A DNA stretch of 64,000 nt from CADCVT01 sp036389485 (GCA_036389485.1 DASVPR010000050.1:186001-250000); one strand, 5' to 3'; positions 26,723 to 36,133 are shown, counted from the stretch's first letter. The notes: generated by a model not told the origin, from the sequence alone. Numbers and translations are program-made.

Positions 26723-28182
26723 AGACACACGACGACCGTTCCCGCTGGCTCGCGCTGTACGTGCTGTGCGTGGGCATGCTGATGATCGTTCTCGACGTCA
26801 CGATCGTGAACGTCGCGCTCCCCTCGATCCAGGACGACCTCGGGTTCTCCAGCTCGAGCCTCGCCTGGGTCGTCAACGCGTACCTGATCGCGTTCGGCGG
26901 GCTGCTGCTGCTTGCAGGCCGGCTCGGCGACCTGATCGGCCGCCGCACCGTGTTCCTGGCCGGCCTGGCGCTGTTCACGGGCGCGTCGCTGTTGTGCGGC
27001 GGCGCGCAGAGCCAGGAGATGCTCGTCGGCGCGCGCTTCGTGCAGGGCATCGGCGGTGCGATGACATCGGCCGTCATCCTCGGCATGATCGTCACGATGT
27101 TCCCCGAGCCGCGGGCGCAGGCCAAGGCGATCGGGGTGTACGCGTTCGTGGCATCGGCCGGCGGCTCGGTCGGCCTGCTCGCCGGCGGCGTGCTGACGGA
27201 AGCGATCAACTGGCACTGGATCTTCTTCGTCAACGTGCCGATCGGCCTCGCGACCGCCGCTGCGGCGATGCGCCTGATCGCCCGCGACGAGGGGCTCGGC
27301 CTCGGGCAGGGCGCCGACGCCCTGGGCGCCGTGCTCGTCACGAGCTCGCTGATGCTCGGCGTCTACACGATCGTCCAGCCCGCGGCCGAACACGGCTGGG
27401 GCTCAACCACCGCGCTGACGTTCGGTGCGATCTCGCTCGCGCTCCTGGTCGCGTTCGTCGCCCGGGAGTCCCGCGCGCGGACGCCGCTGATCCCCCTCTC
27501 CATCTTCCGCTCGCGCAGCATCAGCGGCGCCAACGCGATCCAGGCGCTCTCGGTCGCCGGGATGTTCGGGATGTTCTTCCTCGGCTCGCTCTACCTCGAG
27601 CGCGTGCTCGGGTACTCGCCGCTCGAGATCGGCCTGGCGTTCCTGCCCGTAACCCTCGTCATGGGCACGCTGTCGGTCCGCTACTCGGAGCCCCTGGTGA
27701 TGCGGTTCGGTGCGCGCGACACGGTCCTGCCGGGCATGGCGCTGATCGTCGCCGGGCTGGGCCTGTTCGCCCTGTCGCCCGTCGACGGCGTGTTCGTCCG
27801 CGACGTCCTGCCGGCGATGACGCTGCTGGGCGCCGGCGCGGGCGTCGCGTTCCCGGCGCTGATGAACCTCGCGATGTCCGGAGCCGAGCCCGAGGACGCC
27901 GGCCTGGCCTCCGGCCTGGTCAACTCGTCGGCGCAGGTCGGCGGCGCGCTGGGCCTCGCGGTCCTGGCGACGCTGTCGTCCTCGCGCACCGACGCGCTGC
28001 GCGACGGCGGGGCGTCGGTGGCGTCGGCGCTGACCAGCGGCTATCACCTCGCGTACCTGATCGGCGCGGTGCTCGTGCTCGTCGCGATCGCCGTCGGGCT
28101 GACCGTGGTCAGGAGCGACCGCCCGGCAGCCGCGGGCTCCGAGCAGTTCGCCGCCGAGCCGGCGGTGTCGGAGGCGGCGTAG
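26713..28182 (+). CDS. MFS drug-efflux transporter (DHA2/EmrB-QacA type)
   Basis: 489 residues with about 14 membrane helices. Motifs: VLDVTIVNVALPSIQDDLGF in helix 1 (motif D1), GRLGDLIGRRTVFLAG in the 2-3 loop (motif A), GARFVQGIGGAMTSA (motif B), and GGSVGLLAGGVLTE with NWHWIFFVNVPIG (motif C region), all typical of 14-helix proton-driven exporters. Substrate unknown. The ATG chosen is closest to the first helix; ATG at 26677 is possible. It is divergent from the ECF42/DGPF operon. Confidence 0.93.
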   Translation: MTPQTHDDRSRWLALYVLCVGMLMIVLDVTIVNVALPSIQDDLGFSSSSLAWVVNAYLIAFGGLLLLAGRLGDLIGRRTVFLAGLALFTGASLLCGGAQSQEMLVGARFVQGIGGAMTSAVILGMIVTMFPEPRAQAKAIGVYAFVASAGGSVGLLAGGVLTEAINWHWIFFVNVPIGLATAAAAMRLIARDEGLGLGQGADALGAVLVTSSLMLGVYTIVQPAAEHGWGSTTALTFGAISLALLVAFVARESRARTPLIPLSIFRSRSISGANAIQALSVAGMFGMFFLGSLYLERVLGYSPLEIGLAFLPVTLVMGTLSVRYSEPLVMRFGARDTVLPGMALIVAGLGLFALSPVDGVFVRDVLPAMTLLGAGAGVAFPALMNLAMSGAEPEDAGLASGLVNSSAQVGGALGLAVLATLSSSRTDALRDGGASVASALTSGYHLAYLIGAVLVLVAIAVGLTVVRSDRPAAAGSEQFAAEPAVSEAA

Positions 28183-28317
28183 GGATGATGGGCGTGAACC
28201 CCGTCAGTCCGGCGGGCGTGGGCGGCTGACAGATCGAGTTGCCCGCTTCTCCCGGCCAGCCCGCTCGGCTGCTTTCAGCGGCGAGGTGCGGCAGATTCGG
28301 GCTTCTCGCGTCGCGTC

Positions 28318-29916
28318 TCAGTGATCGTGCGGCGACGTGATCTCCACGACCTCCCCGTCGAACGTGGTGAAGGTGAACGAGAAGTCCTCGTTGTACGTGC
28401 CGGCCTGCTCCTCGAGGATCCCGATCGCGACGCGCTCACCGAGCCGGACGGACTCGCTGAAGTCGCTGCGCCAGTGCACCCCCGCCATGTTGCGCCCGGT
28501 CGAGATGTTCGCGGCCACCTTGTTCAGCTCGCCGCCGACCGTCAGCTCGCCCGCATCGGGCCCCGTGTAGTCCTCGACCGCGTCGCCGGCGGCGTTGGGG
28601 ACGACCGGGTCGAACAGGTCCGCGATCCTGGTCGACTCGTCGAACCACGCCTTCAGGATCGTGACGCACGCGCCCGCGACGGTCGCGTGTCCCGAGCCGT
28701 AGGAGGGATGCGTCGGCGAGCCCTCTGGGAAGGCGAGCGGCAGCAAGACGCTTCCGGTGGCGGACTGGACGCGGTCGAGCACCGCCGAGGCCAGCAGGTC
28801 GGCGTGGATCGGGTCCTTGGCGGCGCCGGTCCTCACGCGTTGGACGCGCCCGCCGAACTCCTCCGGGCGCAGCCGGCGGTGCACGCCCCACTTCGACCAC
28901 CAGACGGCCTTGAGCGCGCGCGTCGCGACCTCGCACACGAGGCTCAGGACGTGCGGCGGCCCGAACGTCCCGAAGCCCTCCTGCGTCGCCGAGTCGACGT
29001 ACGGATTGCCGCGGTCGAACGGCGCCGTCATGGCGGTCATGTCTTCGGCCGGGGGCGCGTCGAGCAGGATCAGGCACGCGTTCAGGTACGCCTCGTAGAG
29101 CGCGTCGAAGTGGACGTACGTCGCGAGGTCGCGCGCGGTGCGGATGTAGCGACGGTCGCCGCCGGGCTCGAGCTGGTCGGGCCGTTTCACCAGCGGGTCG
29201 CAGCCGTTCTGGATCTGCAGCCACTCGTCGGGCTTGGTGACGTAGTCGCGGCCCGGGATCGCCGTCTGCTGGCGCTGGCTGACCCGCAGGGTCCCGTAGT
29301 TGAAGTCGCGCAGGAGGAACTGCGAGAGGTACGGCCCGGCGAGATCGCCCGGCGTGAAGCCGCGGAACAGCAGCTCCGGCGCGACGCGGCCGTCGTCGTC
29401 CTTCGGCCCGCTGAAGTCCGACAGCGCGCTGAGGTCCGCCGCCGCGTCCGCAGCCGTCGCGTCGCTGCCGTACTCGACGAAGGGGACGTCGCGCAGCAGC
29501 GCCATCCAGTACAGCTCGACCATCTCGCCGGCTTCCTCGGCGCTATCGAACCGAGGCGCCGGCGGCAGCGCGACCGCCTGCGCGTCCGGGCCCTCCAGAT
29601 CGAACGCGAAACCGGCCTGCGGATTCACCAGCCGCCGCCGCCGTTTCTTCGGGCAGTCGGCGCGATCGCCGAGCGGGATCGCCTCGAAGTCGCTGGGCCG
29701 CCCACTCGCGACCGCGGCGAGCATCGCGTCGTACGCGGCAGGGTCGACCTCGCCGTCGGCGTTGTGCGGCAGCCCCTTCGAGTACGACCCGATCCGGTTC
29801 GGAAACCGCTCCTCGTCCCCGTTGTCGACGTGCTCGGGGTGAGGTCGGTCGAATGCGAGCTGGGCCGCCTCCCTCCGCACGCGTCGTGCCTCGTTGCGTC
29901 GCGGACCGCTCATCAT
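28318..29916 (-). CDS. Vanadium-dependent haloperoxidase (PAP2 superfamily)
   Basis: 532 residues. Vanadate/phosphate-site residues are in KWGVHRRLRPEEFGGR (Lys and Arg), PSYGSGHATVAGA (Ser, Gly, His) and HWRSDFSESVRLG (His, Arg), the three signatures of the vanadium haloperoxidase/acid-phosphatase fold. The long N-terminal region (residues 1-220) matches haloperoxidases rather than short phosphatases. Such enzymes use H2O2 to oxidise halides. No signal peptide or Tat motif is visible. ATG at 29914-29916 or 29911-29913; GGGGG just upstream favours the second. A promoter candidate lies at 29952-29979. The 135 bases after its stop hold no gene. Confidence 0.9.
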   Translation of the reverse strand: MMSGPRRNEARRVRREAAQLAFDRPHPEHVDNGDEERFPNRIGSYSKGLPHNADGEVDPAAYDAMLAAVASGRPSDFEAIPLGDRADCPKKRRRRLVNPQAGFAFDLEGPDAQAVALPPAPRFDSAEEAGEMVELYWMALLRDVPFVEYGSDATAADAAADLSALSDFSGPKDDDGRVAPELLFRGFTPGDLAGPYLSQFLLRDFNYGTLRVSQRQQTAIPGRDYVTKPDEWLQIQNGCDPLVKRPDQLEPGGDRRYIRTARDLATYVHFDALYEAYLNACLILLDAPPAEDMTAMTAPFDRGNPYVDSATQEGFGTFGPPHVLSLVCEVATRALKAVWWSKWGVHRRLRPEEFGGRVQRVRTGAAKDPIHADLLASAVLDRVQSATGSVLLPLAFPEGSPTHPSYGSGHATVAGACVTILKAWFDESTRIADLFDPVVPNAAGDAVEDYTGPDAGELTVGGELNKVAANISTGRNMAGVHWRSDFSESVRLGERVAIGILEEQAGTYNEDFSFTFTTFDGEVVEITSPHDH

Positions 29917-29951
29917 CGCCCCCTGTCGTCCGAGAGAAGCTCTGCCTCACA

Positions 29952-29979
29952 ATCATCCTCTTTAAGCAGGGAGTGTCAA
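29952..29979 (-). promoter_or_regulatory. Candidate promoter of the haloperoxidase gene
   Basis: A perfect -35 hexamer TTGACA (plus-strand TGTCAA at 29974-29979) and GATGAT (29952-29957) as -10 with a 16-base spacer, in a locally AT-rich patch within otherwise very GC-rich DNA. The rightward response-regulator gene starts about 80 bases away. Confidence 0.5.
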
Positions 29980-30060
29980 GCGAACAGGGAGCGTCGCCCG
30001 GGACCTTACGGGTCTCTTTCAACGTCGCGTCGGCCGCCCCGCCGCTGCCACAATCGCCCC

Positions 30061-30759
30061 ATGGCCGCTCGTCGCGGATCGGTGCTCGTCGTCGACGACG
30101 AGCCGGTGATCACCGAGGTCGTTGCCCGCTACCTCGACCGGGCGGGCTACCAGACGAGCGTCGCGGCGAGCGGCCCGGAGGCGATCCAGGTCGCCGCCGA
30201 GCGGGCGCCGGACCTCGTCGTACTCGACGTCATGCTGCCCGGGTTCGACGGGCTGGAGGTCATGCGCCGGCTGCGCGACCGCGACCCGGATGGGACGCGC
30301 GTGATCCTCCTGACCGCCCGCGGGGAGGCCGCGGACCGGATCGCCGGGCTCAAGCAGGGCGCCGACGACTACGTCGTCAAGCCGTTCTCGCCCGGCGAGC
30401 TGGTCGCGCGGGTCGAAGCCGTCCTGCGCCGGGTGGGCAGCGCGGGCCCGCACGGGGAGCAGCCGATCGCGGTCGACGGCCTCGTGCTCGACCCCGCCGC
30501 CCGCAGGGTGACCCTCGACGGCGAGGAGCTCCAGCTCACCGTGCTCGAGTTCGACCTGCTGCACCACCTCATGCGCCATGTCGGCCAGGTGTTCTCCCGC
30601 GAGCAGCTCATCGAGGCGGTCTGGGACTACTCCTTCTACACCGACACGTCGACTGTGACGGTCCACGTCCGCCGCCTCCGGGCCAAGATCGAGGCCGACC
30701 CCGCGAACCCGCGGCGGCTCGTGACGGTCTGGGGCGTCGGCTACCGGTTCGAGTCGTGA
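30061..30759 (+). CDS. OmpR-family response regulator
   Basis: 232 residues. Receiver domain with DD12-13, phospho-acceptor Asp56 in VVLDVMLPG, and Lys107 in YVVKPFSP; C-terminal winged-helix DNA-binding domain (residues 135-230) ending VTVWGVGYRFES. ATG at 30061. It overlaps the kinase gene by GTGA, so the two are co-translated. Target genes are unknown; the divergent haloperoxidase is one candidate. Confidence 0.95.
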   Translation: MAARRGSVLVVDDEPVITEVVARYLDRAGYQTSVAASGPEAIQVAAERAPDLVVLDVMLPGFDGLEVMRRLRDRDPDGTRVILLTARGEAADRIAGLKQGADDYVVKPFSPGELVARVEAVLRRVGSAGPHGEQPIAVDGLVLDPAARRVTLDGEELQLTVLEFDLLHHLMRHVGQVFSREQLIEAVWDYSFYTDTSTVTVHVRRLRAKIEADPANPRRLVTVWGVGYRFES

Positions 30760-31937
30760 CGCTGCTGCGGGGCATCGCCGTGGTCGCCGCCGCCTCGGCG
30801 CTGGCCGGGCTGACGATGGCGCTGGTGTACGCGCCGAAGGATGGGATGCTGACGGCGGCGTTCCTGCTCGCTTGCGGGCTGCCGGTTCTCGTCCTGGCGC
30901 ATCGGCTCGCCGCCCGGCGCGACCGGCTCGGCTCGCTCACGCGGCAGTTCCGGGCGGCGGTCGTCATCGCGGTCGGATGCGCGCTGGCGGGCGTCGTCGT
31001 CGTCGCGCTCCTGATGTTCGTCTCGATGCACGACGCCTTCACCGCCGCGCTGCTGATCGGCTTCGCGGGCGTGGTGGCCGCGTGCGCGGCATCGCTCATC
31101 GCGGGCGGCGTCCTCGCCGACATCAGGGCGCTGCGCGACGGCCTCGCGCGCGTCGGCGCGGGGGACCGTGACGTGCGGATCGACACGGCGGCGCGGGACG
31201 AGCTGACGGAGCTGGCCGAGGCGGCCAACGCGATGACGCGCCGGCTCGCCGAGACCGAGGCTGCCCGCCGCGACCTCGTGGCCGCGGTCTCGCACGACCT
31301 GCGCACGCCGCTGACCTCGCTGCGCCTGCTCGCGCAGGCGGTCGAGGACGAGGTGGTCGACGCGGCCGAGCGCCACCGCTACGTCGAGCGGATGTCCGTC
31401 CACATCTCGACGCTCAGCGCGCTCATCGACGACCTCTTCGAGCTGTCGCGGCTCGAGGCGGGGGACATCGAGTGGTCGGTGCAGCGGGTGCAGATCTGCG
31501 CGCTCGTCGAGGAGACGGTGGAGGCGATGCGCCCGCACGCGGCCGCGCGGGGGGTCGAGGTCCGCGCCGAGGTCCCGGCGGAGCTGGCGCCGGCCGAGGC
31601 GAACCCGGAGAAGGTGCAGCGCGTCCTGTTCAACCTGATCCAGAACGCGATCCGCCACACGCCCGCCGACGGCAGCGTCACCGTCGCGGCCGAGTCGAAC
31701 GGGTCGGCGGTGGAGATCGGCGTCGCGGACACCGGCACGGGCGTCGCGGCGGGAGATCGCGAGCGCCTGTTCGAGCCGTTCTTCCGCGGCGGGAACGACA
31801 GCGCACGCCCGTCCGACGGAAGCGGACTGGGCCTCTCGATCTGCCGCGCGATCGTCGAGGCGCACGGCGGCAGGATCTGGCTGGCCGACTCGGCGCGCGG
31901 GGCGCACGTGCGCTTCACGCTGCCGCGCGCCGCGTAG
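30756..31937 (+). CDS. Sensor histidine kinase
   Basis: 393 residues. Four hydrophobic segments in residues 5-130 without a sizeable extracytoplasmic sensor domain, then a HAMP-like linker (ADIRALRDGLARVGAGD), the H-box AAVSHDLRTPLTSL, and the ATPase domain with N-box NLIQNAIRH, DTGTGV and GSGLGLSI boxes. GTG start at 30756-30758. It is the cognate kinase of the preceding regulator. Sensing is probably within the membrane. Confidence 0.95.
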   Translation: MTLLRGIAVVAAASALAGLTMALVYAPKDGMLTAAFLLACGLPVLVLAHRLAARRDRLGSLTRQFRAAVVIAVGCALAGVVVVALLMFVSMHDAFTAALLIGFAGVVAACAASLIAGGVLADIRALRDGLARVGAGDRDVRIDTAARDELTELAEAANAMTRRLAETEAARRDLVAAVSHDLRTPLTSLRLLAQAVEDEVVDAAERHRYVERMSVHISTLSALIDDLFELSRLEAGDIEWSVQRVQICALVEETVEAMRPHAAARGVEVRAEVPAELAPAEANPEKVQRVLFNLIQNAIRHTPADGSVTVAAESNGSAVEIGVADTGTGVAAGDRERLFEPFFRGGNDSARPSDGSGLGLSICRAIVEAHGGRIWLADSARGAHVRFTLPRAA

Positions 31938-31943
31938 CACGCA

Positions 31944-33173
31944 TCACCAGACCGTGCCGAACAGCAGCTCCACGACGAGCGCCTGCGCGAGCAGCGCTGC
32001 CAGGACGGCGACGAGGCGGGCGCGGGGGAGGACGGCGGCAGCCGCCAGGCACGCGAACGGCACGACGAACAGCCAGATGCGCTCGGTCTCGGCCTTCGTG
32101 AAGCCGCCCAGCGCGCTGACCGCGATGACGACGGCGGTCGCCTCCGCGACCGGCCCGCGCGCCCGGAGCGCCCACGCGGCGACCGGGAGCCCGAGCATCA
32201 CGCCGAAGGCGACCGGCGAGCCGAGGACCCAGTACGCGTACGGCCGCAGGCGCGCGACGCTGTTGTCGTAGACCTGCGCGGTCGACGTCAGCGCGCCGAG
32301 GTGGTCGTAGCCGGTCGCCGCGGCCAGGGCGGCGCAGAGCGCGACGAGCGCCACCGCGCAGGCGGTCGCCAGCACGGCCGCTGCGCGCAGCCGGTCGCGC
32401 CGCCACCGCACGATCGCCGCCCACGCGCCGACGGCGAGCAGCGACCACGCGAAGAGGCCGGCCGCCGCCAGGGCCGCGCCGCCCGCAAGCCTCGTGCGCA
32501 GGAGCAGCAGCGCGGCCAGCACGCCGAGCGTCGCGTAGAGCGCGTCGGCCGACGTCGCGCCGAAGACGAGCATCGCCGGGGACGCGGCGACGAGCAGCGC
32601 CGCGATGCGCCCGCGCTGCTCCGAGAGCAATCCGCGACCCAGCAGCCACGTCAGGGGCGCCACCGCGGCGCCGCCCAGGAGGCAGAGCGCCGCGAGCCCG
32701 GCGGGCGACGTGATCCCGAGGGCGTCGATCGTCAGCAGGAGCCCCGGCGGGTGGCCGGCCGCGTGCACCGGCAGAGCCGGCACGACCTCGGCGAACCGGT
32801 CGAGGAAGACGCCGACCCCGTGGCGCAGCGCCGCGAGCGCCGGGAGGTACTCGTTCTTGGCCTCGAAGGACCGGTCGGGGTCGAAGACGCGCGTCCAGGC
32901 GCCCGGGCCCTCGCGGGCGGCCGCGCAGGCGAGCCGCAGCACGAGGGCGACGGCGTACGACCCGACCGCGAACGCCGGCGGCGACGCGCGCAACAGGCGC
33001 GGCACGCCGGCGAGCACCATCCCGAAGATCGCGACCGCCAGCGCGGTCCATGCGAGCGCCGCGCCGGGATGCCAGCCGAAGAGGAACGGTGGGAGCGGCG
33101 TCCCCAGTTCGACGCCGCCGGCCTCGAGCGCCGGGCCCGCCGCGACCACCGCGAGCGCGAGCGCGCCCGCCAC
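31944..33173 (-). CDS. Polytopic membrane protein, glycosyltransferase-like
   Basis: 409 residues with about ten hydrophobic helices. The first large loop (after helix 3) contains RVFDPDRSFEAKNEYLPALA and later PALPVHAAGHPPGLLL, resembling GT-C glycosyltransferases that carry an acidic residue in loop 1. No firm family assignment is possible by eye. The GTG start at 33171-33173 is chosen because longer readings enter the divergent lipoprotein gene. It ends seven bases from the convergent sensor-kinase stop. Confidence 0.72.
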   Translation of the reverse strand: MAGALALAVVAAGPALEAGGVELGTPLPPFLFGWHPGAALAWTALAVAIFGMVLAGVPRLLRASPPAFAVGSYAVALVLRLACAAAREGPGAWTRVFDPDRSFEAKNEYLPALAALRHGVGVFLDRFAEVVPALPVHAAGHPPGLLLTIDALGITSPAGLAALCLLGGAAVAPLTWLLGRGLLSEQRGRIAALLVAASPAMLVFGATSADALYATLGVLAALLLLRTRLAGGAALAAAGLFAWSLLAVGAWAAIVRWRRDRLRAAAVLATACAVALVALCAALAAATGYDHLGALTSTAQVYDNSVARLRPYAYWVLGSPVAFGVMLGLPVAAWALRARGPVAEATAVVIAVSALGGFTKAETERIWLFVVPFACLAAAAVLPRARLVAVLAALLAQALVVELLFGTVW

Positions 33174-33221
33174 CCAGACGATGTCACCGCCTCGTAAGGC
33201 GTCGCTGCCAAGGTTGGCCGG

Positions 33222-33845
33222 GTGCGCGCCCGTCTCGCCGCGCTCCCGGTCCTGCTCGCCGCCGGCTGCGGCTCCGCCGCCCCGGGCGACCTTCCCCCGC
33301 CCGCGCAGCCCGCCCGGTCGCCCGCCCTGGAGGAGCGCCCGGCGGGCCGGACGCTCGTGCTCGACCGCGGGGCGCTTGCGGGTCACGCCCACGGCACGAC
33401 CCGGACGTCGCTGGGCGCGCGGGTGGCGGCGGTCGACGCCCGCGGGCGGGAGCTCGTCGTCCGCGACGCCGCCACGGGGGCGCGCCTCGACCACGCGCCG
33501 GCGGGGGTCGGCCCGACGCACGTCGTCTCCGACGGCGGGCGCCGCCTCTTCGTCGTCGACACCGAGGGCGACGGGCTGCTGCTGTTCGAGCTGCGCCCGC
33601 GGCTCGAGCTGATCCGGCGCGTCGCGCTTCCGGGCTCGCCGTACGGCATCGCGATCGACCGCCGCCGGCACCGGCTGTGGGTGACGCTCACCGCCATGAA
33701 CCGGCTCGTCGAGGTCACCGCGAACGGCAGGCCGCGGCCGCTGCGGACGCTCCCCTCGATCCGGCAGCCGAACGCGGTCGGCGTCGACGAGCGGACCGGA
33801 CGCGTCGTCGTCATCGGCGATCGGGTGCAGATCGTCGAGCCCTGA
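33222..33845 (+). CDS. Lipoprotein with beta-propeller-like repeats
   Basis: 207 residues. Signal peptide with lipobox LLAAGC (Cys16), a Pro-rich linker, then strands with repeated motifs GPTHVVSDGGRRLFVVDTEG, SPYGIAIDRRRHRLWVTLT and QPNAVGVDERTGRVVVIGD at about 40-residue spacing, as in YncE/NHL-type propellers. This would be only four blades, so it may be half a propeller or a dimer. GTG at 33222. Its 3' end overlaps the convergent gene by 35 bases. Function unknown. Confidence 0.75.
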   Translation: MRARLAALPVLLAAGCGSAAPGDLPPPAQPARSPALEERPAGRTLVLDRGALAGHAHGTTRTSLGARVAAVDARGRELVVRDAATGARLDHAPAGVGPTHVVSDGGRRLFVVDTEGDGLLLFELRPRLELIRRVALPGSPYGIAIDRRRHRLWVTLTAMNRLVEVTANGRPRPLRTLPSIRQPNAVGVDERTGRVVVIGDRVQIVEP

Positions 33846-34245
33846 GAAGCCAGACCGCGGCCGAGCCCGCGAAGAGCGCGGCGGTGAGCCAGAGCCAGTG
33901 GACGAACACCCCCTCGCGCGTGAACCCGGCGACGCGGCCGAACGAGGCATCGTTGAGGCCCAGGATGGTCGGCGACCAGACGGCGAGGAGCAGCGCGGAG
34001 AACGCGGCCGGGACGCGGACGTGGTTCACGGCCGTGCCCGGCGTCGCCGCGGCCGCGATCCGGTCGATCAGCGAGTAGAACGGGAGCACGACGAGGTCGT
34101 GCAGCAGCAGCGCGGCGACGAACCACGCGAGCACGTTGTCCGCCCGCCGGACGTCGGCGAGCTGCAGGATCGCCCAGCCGGCGAGCGCGAACGCGACCGC
34201 GTGGGCGGCGAGGTGGAGCGGGGAGCCGCCGTACCGCTGCCTCAT
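33811..34245 (-). CDS. Small four-helix membrane protein
   Basis: 144 residues with hydrophobic segments near 10-28, 37-58, 78-95 and 110-130 and a basic C-terminal tail (RARRSAPDRR). ATG at 34243-34245 overlaps the upstream gene's stop (ATGA), so it belongs to the operon headed by the glycosyltransferase at 37451. No motif is recognised. Confidence 0.75.
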   Translation of the reverse strand: MRQRYGGSPLHLAAHAVAFALAGWAILQLADVRRADNVLAWFVAALLLHDLVVLPFYSLIDRIAAAATPGTAVNHVRVPAAFSALLLAVWSPTILGLNDASFGRVAGFTREGVFVHWLWLTAALFAGSAAVWLLRARRSAPDRR

Positions 34246-35510
34246 GACGCCACGAAGGTCATCCGGGCGACCCACTTCGTGCAGTGCACGCCCGGCAGCG
34301 CCGGCACGACGACCCGGGCCGGGAAGCCGTGGTCGAGGGACAGGTCGACACCGTTGACGCGCAGCGCCAGCAGCGACCGCTCGTCGGTGACCTGATCGGC
34401 GGTGAGCGTCGCCTCGCGCAGCACCCCGCGGGGTTGGAGCGACTCGACGCGCAGCGGCCGGCCCTCGGCGCCGATCATCCGGGCCAGCTCGGCGAGCTGC
34501 ACCCCCGTCCACGACTGGGTGGTCGACCAGCCCTCGACGCAGGCGATCGGGAGCGACTCGGTCCGCTGCGGCAGCGCCAGCAGGTCGGCGCGGCTCAGCG
34601 CGAGCGGGCTGGCGCCGCCTGCGACCTCCAGACGCCACCCGGCGCCGGTCCGCTCGGGCCGGATGCCCGCGGCGCGCGCGGTCTTGTTGACCTGGAAGCC
34701 GTTCGGCCCCCTTCCCGGCTGCGTGCCGCGCGGCGAGAGCAGGGCGAGCTTCCGGAGCGGGCCGCCGATCGCCTGCCCGGCAGTGGTGACGAGCAGCAGC
34801 CCCGACCCGCCCGCCGCGAACGCCAGCAGGCCGCGCCGGCTGAGCGTGGGCTCGGCCGGAGCCACCGGGGCGAGGCCGCCGTCGGGGTCGCTCGGCTCCG
34901 GGCGCGTGTGCGCCAGGTCCTCGCGCAGGGGGGCGAGCACCCCGCGCTCGCGGTAGGCGCGGCGCACCGTCGGCAGCTTGACCGCGACGTGGGCGAGCAG
35001 CGCGGCGGTGAACACGACGGCGCCGTAGTAGTGCGCCACCACGAAGTTGAACCGGAAGGGGTAGTAGACCTGCGCGTTGACGATCCCCGTGACGAACTGA
35101 AACGCCACGCCGCCGACGAGCAGCGCGAGCGACGCGCGCTCGACGGCCTGCGCGGGCGAGCGGACGGGGGGCCACGCGAACAGCCGCGGGAACACCGACC
35201 AGAGCTTCGCGAGCATCAGCGGGACGAGCGCGATGCCGAGGATCACGTGCAGGCCCTGCGTCGCCGCGTACAGCCAGACCGGCGAGGTCGGCCAGTCGAA
35301 GGTGAGCGGGAGGTCGCGGGACGGGTCGACGATCCCGTTCCGCCCGAGCTCAGGTGCGTACGCCGCGTGCGAGGCAAAGCCTGTGGCGACCACCAGGACG
35401 AGGCCGGCGAGGAGCAGCGAGCCGAGCACCGACGTCAGCCATGGCCCGCGCAGCGGGCTGCGCCAGAACTCCGGGCGGAACGGCCCCGGCGGCCGCCTCA
35501 GCCCAGGCAC
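34242..35510 (-). CDS. Cytochrome b-type membrane domain fused to sulfite-oxidase-like molybdenum domain
   Basis: 422 residues. N-terminal half: four helices with His in QGLHVILGIALVPLMLAK and NFVVAHYYGAVVFTAALLAH, consistent with di-haem cytochrome b. An internal twin-arginine-like segment (SRRGLLAFAAGGSGLLL) links to a sulfite-oxidase-fold molybdopterin domain with the conserved Cys in IACVEGWSTTQSW and GFPARVVVPALPG near the end. It could pass electrons between a periplasmic substrate and quinone. GTG at 35508-35510 overlaps the methyltransferase by 13 bases; a GTG at 35517-35519 is also possible. Substrate unknown. Confidence 0.85.
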   Translation of the reverse strand: MPGLRRPPGPFRPEFWRSPLRGPWLTSVLGSLLLAGLVLVVATGFASHAAYAPELGRNGIVDPSRDLPLTFDWPTSPVWLYAATQGLHVILGIALVPLMLAKLWSVFPRLFAWPPVRSPAQAVERASLALLVGGVAFQFVTGIVNAQVYYPFRFNFVVAHYYGAVVFTAALLAHVAVKLPTVRRAYRERGVLAPLREDLAHTRPEPSDPDGGLAPVAPAEPTLSRRGLLAFAAGGSGLLLVTTAGQAIGGPLRKLALLSPRGTQPGRGPNGFQVNKTARAAGIRPERTGAGWRLEVAGGASPLALSRADLLALPQRTESLPIACVEGWSTTQSWTGVQLAELARMIGAEGRPLRVESLQPRGVLREATLTADQVTDERSLLALRVNGVDLSLDHGFPARVVVPALPGVHCTKWVARMTFVAS

Positions 35511-36133
35511 GCGAACCACCGTCCGCCGGCCTCGAAACGCTCCTGCAGACGCAGCCCGGCCGCGCCGGCGACAGGTGCGATCGCCCCGGCGCCCACGCGA
35601 CTCCACGCAAACCACTCGCTCACGAGCCCCGCCACCTCGAGCCGGACCTGCGCGGTCCCGCGTGCGGTCCCCGGCCCGCCCGTCTCGACGATCACGCGGC
35701 CACCGGCCGCGAGCAGCTCCGCCGACCGCCGCAGCAGGCGCACGGGGTCACCGCCGATCCCGACGTTCCCGTCGAGCAGCAGGACGGTCCGCCACGCCCC
35801 CTCACCGGGGAGCGGGGCGAAGACCGAGCGGCAGAGCGCCTCCCCGCCCCGGGCGCGCGTGAGGCCGACCGCGGCGCGGGACACGTCGACGCCCGCCGCC
35901 GGCACTCCGGCGCGGGCGAGCGCGGCGACGATCCGTCCGGGCCCGCACCCGACGTCGAGCACCGGACCCTCGGCGCGGGCGAGCACCGCGCGGTCGGCGG
36001 CGGTCGCGTCGCCGACGAACCGCTCGAGCCGAAGCCGCCGGCTGCGCCCGTCCGCCGACCGGATGCGGCACGTCGCGGCGACCGGGCTCGCCGCGAGCGC
36101 CAGCGCCGCGCCCCAGACCTCGTCGGCGGTCAC
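35498..36133 (-). CDS. SAM-dependent methyltransferase
   Basis: 211 residues, class I fold: the SAM loop VLDVGCGPGRIVAALARAG, the acidic end of strand 2 (GVDVSRAAV), and strand 4 TVLLLDGNVGIGGDP. GTG at 36131-36133 with GTGA overlap to the previous gene. Within a group of sugar-transfer genes, so the acceptor may be a sugar or lipid intermediate. Substrate not determinable. Confidence 0.87.
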   Translation of the reverse strand: MTADEVWGAALALAASPVAATCRIRSADGRSRRLRLERFVGDATAADRAVLARAEGPVLDVGCGPGRIVAALARAGVPAAGVDVSRAAVGLTRARGGEALCRSVFAPLPGEGAWRTVLLLDGNVGIGGDPVRLLRRSAELLAAGGRVIVETGGPGTARGTAQVRLEVAGLVSEWFAWSRVGAGAIAPVAGAAGLRLQERFEAGGRWFACLG

